A stretch of 64,000 nucleotides of DNA from Halococcus thailandensis JCM 13552. GTDB lineage: Archaea; Halobacteriota; Halobacteria; Halobacteriales; Halococcaceae. Below, piece after piece: positions 62,977-64,000 of this stretch; within the stretch, counting starts at the first letter, position 1, and every line of letters starts with the position of its first letter. The stretch is taken from positions 18,652 to 82,651 of the forward strand of contig NZ_AOMF01000146.1 in NCBI RefSeq assembly GCF_000336715.1, written 5' to 3'. Below the pieces are notes generated by a model, which was not told where the DNA came from, did not search any database, and saw nothing but the letters and a program-made list of their open reading frames with translations. The position numbers were made by a program, and so were the translations under genes.

Positions 62977-63726
62977 ATGGACGTTCGCGTGCATTCGCCC
63001 GGTCCGGCCGACCCGTTTCTGGGGGCGCGGGATCTCTTCACGACCGAGCACGACCTCGCGCTCCCGGTTCACGTCCACGTTCGCACCGATCCCGATTCGC
63101 GGACGTGGAGCGCCCACTACGACGATCATCACGTCTTGAACATCTCCCGGCAGGCCGCGACCAGCGCGATGGCGCGTCCGCTCGCGCTCCACGAATACTC
63201 ACACATGCGTCGGTACGAGCAGTCACACCCGTCACATATCCAATCGACCACGGAGGCACTCACGCTCGCGCTCGCGGGCCACTCGGTCGAGCGCCGGCGA
63301 CTCGTCCACTGCCATCAGATCGCCAACCACATGAAGGACATCTACGCCGACGACATCACCCTGAGCGTCGGACCGGCCGACAGGCTCGTGTCCTTTCTCG
63401 AATCGAGCCTCGCGGGCGCGCTCGCCGACAGACCGGTCGATCCACCCCGCTGGACGCGGCTGACGCCCGCGGCCGATCCCGAGATCACGGCCGTCAACGC
63501 GGCCTTCGCGCTCGCCCTGCTGGAGCGTCACGACTGCATCGCCGACGACCACCGCCTCTACGATCTCGCTCACGCCGCCGCCAACGACGCTCCGGGAACT
63601 GATCTCGCGGCGTTCAAACACCGCTTCCGGGAGCTCGTCGCCGATCCCGACGAGAGCCAGTACCGACAGGCGCTCGTCGACGCGACCCGCGAGTACGCTC
63701 TCCAAACAGGCTCTGCCGCCGACTGA
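62977..63726 (+). CDS. DUF5781 family protein with an HExxH motif
   Basis: A 249-residue protein from ATG 62977 (MDVRVHSPGPADPFLGARDL). I know it as a haloarchaeal family (DUF5781). LALHEYSHMRRYEQSHPSHI carries an HExxH motif (His-Glu-Tyr-Ser-His) with further His residues, as in zinc metallopeptidases. No signal, so cytoplasmic. Peptidase function is inferred from the motif only. TATA-like TGTTAATA is at 62963. Confidence 0.7.
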   Translation: MDVRVHSPGPADPFLGARDLFTTEHDLALPVHVHVRTDPDSRTWSAHYDDHHVLNISRQAATSAMARPLALHEYSHMRRYEQSHPSHIQSTTEALTLALAGHSVERRRLVHCHQIANHMKDIYADDITLSVGPADRLVSFLESSLAGALADRPVDPPRWTRLTPAADPEITAVNAAFALALLERHDCIADDHRLYDLAHAAANDAPGTDLAAFKHRFRELVADPDESQYRQALVDATREYALQTGSAAD

Positions 63727-63742
63727 CGAACCTGCACCGTAC

Positions 63743-64000
63743 TCAATCGGACGTCTCGTTTCCGTCGGCCGGCTCACCGGCCGGGAACTCCTCGACGGCG
63801 ACGGTCGATCGCTCCGTCGTGGTCCGTCCGGTCGCCGACGGAGCCGTTGTCGACGTAGTTCGCGTCGACCGCGCCGTTGTTCGCGTCGACGAGCGATTGG
63901 GGTCCGATACGCTCGTCGGTGGTGCGACCGTCACCACGATCTCCGTCGAAGGATCGCTCGGTGTTGACGGAGTCGAAACGCTCCCCGAATCGCCACCGCC
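63743..64000 (-). CDS. C-terminal end of a Thr/Ser-rich protein (runs off the right edge)
   Basis: The 3' end of a minus-strand frame open to the edge: GGGDSGSVSTPSTPSDPSTE, then a Thr/Ser/Arg-rich stretch and an acidic end DGNETSD. Low-complexity Thr/Ser linkers of this kind are typical of secreted or surface proteins with O-glycosylation. No domain is visible in the 85 residues seen. Confidence 0.5.
   Translation of the reverse strand, partial: GGGDSGSVSTPSTPSDPSTEIVVTVAPPTSVSDPNRSSTRTTARSTRTTSTTAPSATGRTTTERSTVAVEEFPAGEPADGNETSD

Overview
The window is about 64 kb of a GC-rich archaeal chromosome, almost certainly from a haloarchaeon (class Halobacteria). This rests on the strongly acidic predicted proteins, archaeal EF-1alpha and EF-2 (the latter with the diphthamide His region), Pelota, RqcH, Elp3 and GTP cyclohydrolase III, Tat-type RR signal peptides, several small families I know only from Halobacteria, and leaderless promoters with a TATA box about 25-30 bases before the start codon. 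The gene content is mostly core housekeeping. There are three tRNAs (Thr-TGT, Ser-TGA, Ala-CGC). I see no rRNA, CRISPR array, integrase or transposase.

Layout. 1-3.5 kb: a peptide-permease fragment at the edge, a DUF2270 membrane protein, and a three-gene thiol-redox operon (DsbA-like, a CASC membrane protein, CcdA-like). 3.8-8 kb: a Yip1-like protein, then an accessory island. The island has two tandem SipW/DUF1102-type secreted proteins, the second carrying a long C-terminal region that looks like a polymorphic-toxin effector, then a small AT-rich membrane protein and a silent second copy of the effector's C-terminus. 8-17 kb: information processing (RecJ-like DHH protein, Elp3, RqcH, Pelota). 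17-31 kb: metal-dependent hydrolases, a Dna2-type nuclease-helicase, a GlmU-like sugar nucleotidyltransferase, Rieske and dehydrogenase genes, a COG0523 GTPase, a PhaB-like reductase and phosphoglycerate kinase. 31-37 kb: a complete Liv-type branched-chain amino acid ABC transporter with a convergent Tat lipoprotein binding protein. 37-42 kb: CBS protein, GTP cyclohydrolase III, and a putative lipid-linked sugar cassette (epimerase divergent from UbiA-PHP-flippase). 42-46 kb: aroA and aroC. 46-56 kb: small haloarchaeal families, a GT-C-like membrane protein, GH15, M24 peptidase, tyrA, an Rsm22-like methyltransferase and surE. 56-64 kb: rhomboid, rpsJ, tuf, hom, an ACT protein, fusA, an HExxH protein, and the end of a Thr/Ser-rich surface protein.

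Two things go beyond ordinary annotation. First, 4.8-7.7 kb has the layout of a polymorphic toxin locus: secretion module plus effector, candidate immunity gene, then an orphan effector tip. Second, several gene-free gaps (12.0, 42.2, 43.9, 48.6 and 60.3 kb) hold members of a dispersed element built from conserved linkers and variable hairpins, four of them sharing a TCCAGGTTTTTG core. One of these, and a similar palindromic spacer at 46.6 kb, separates a gene 3' end from a second copy of that 3' end (elp3 and tRNA-Ser), which suggests these palindromic spacers are involved in rearrangement.

Family names are from memory and were not checked against a database.
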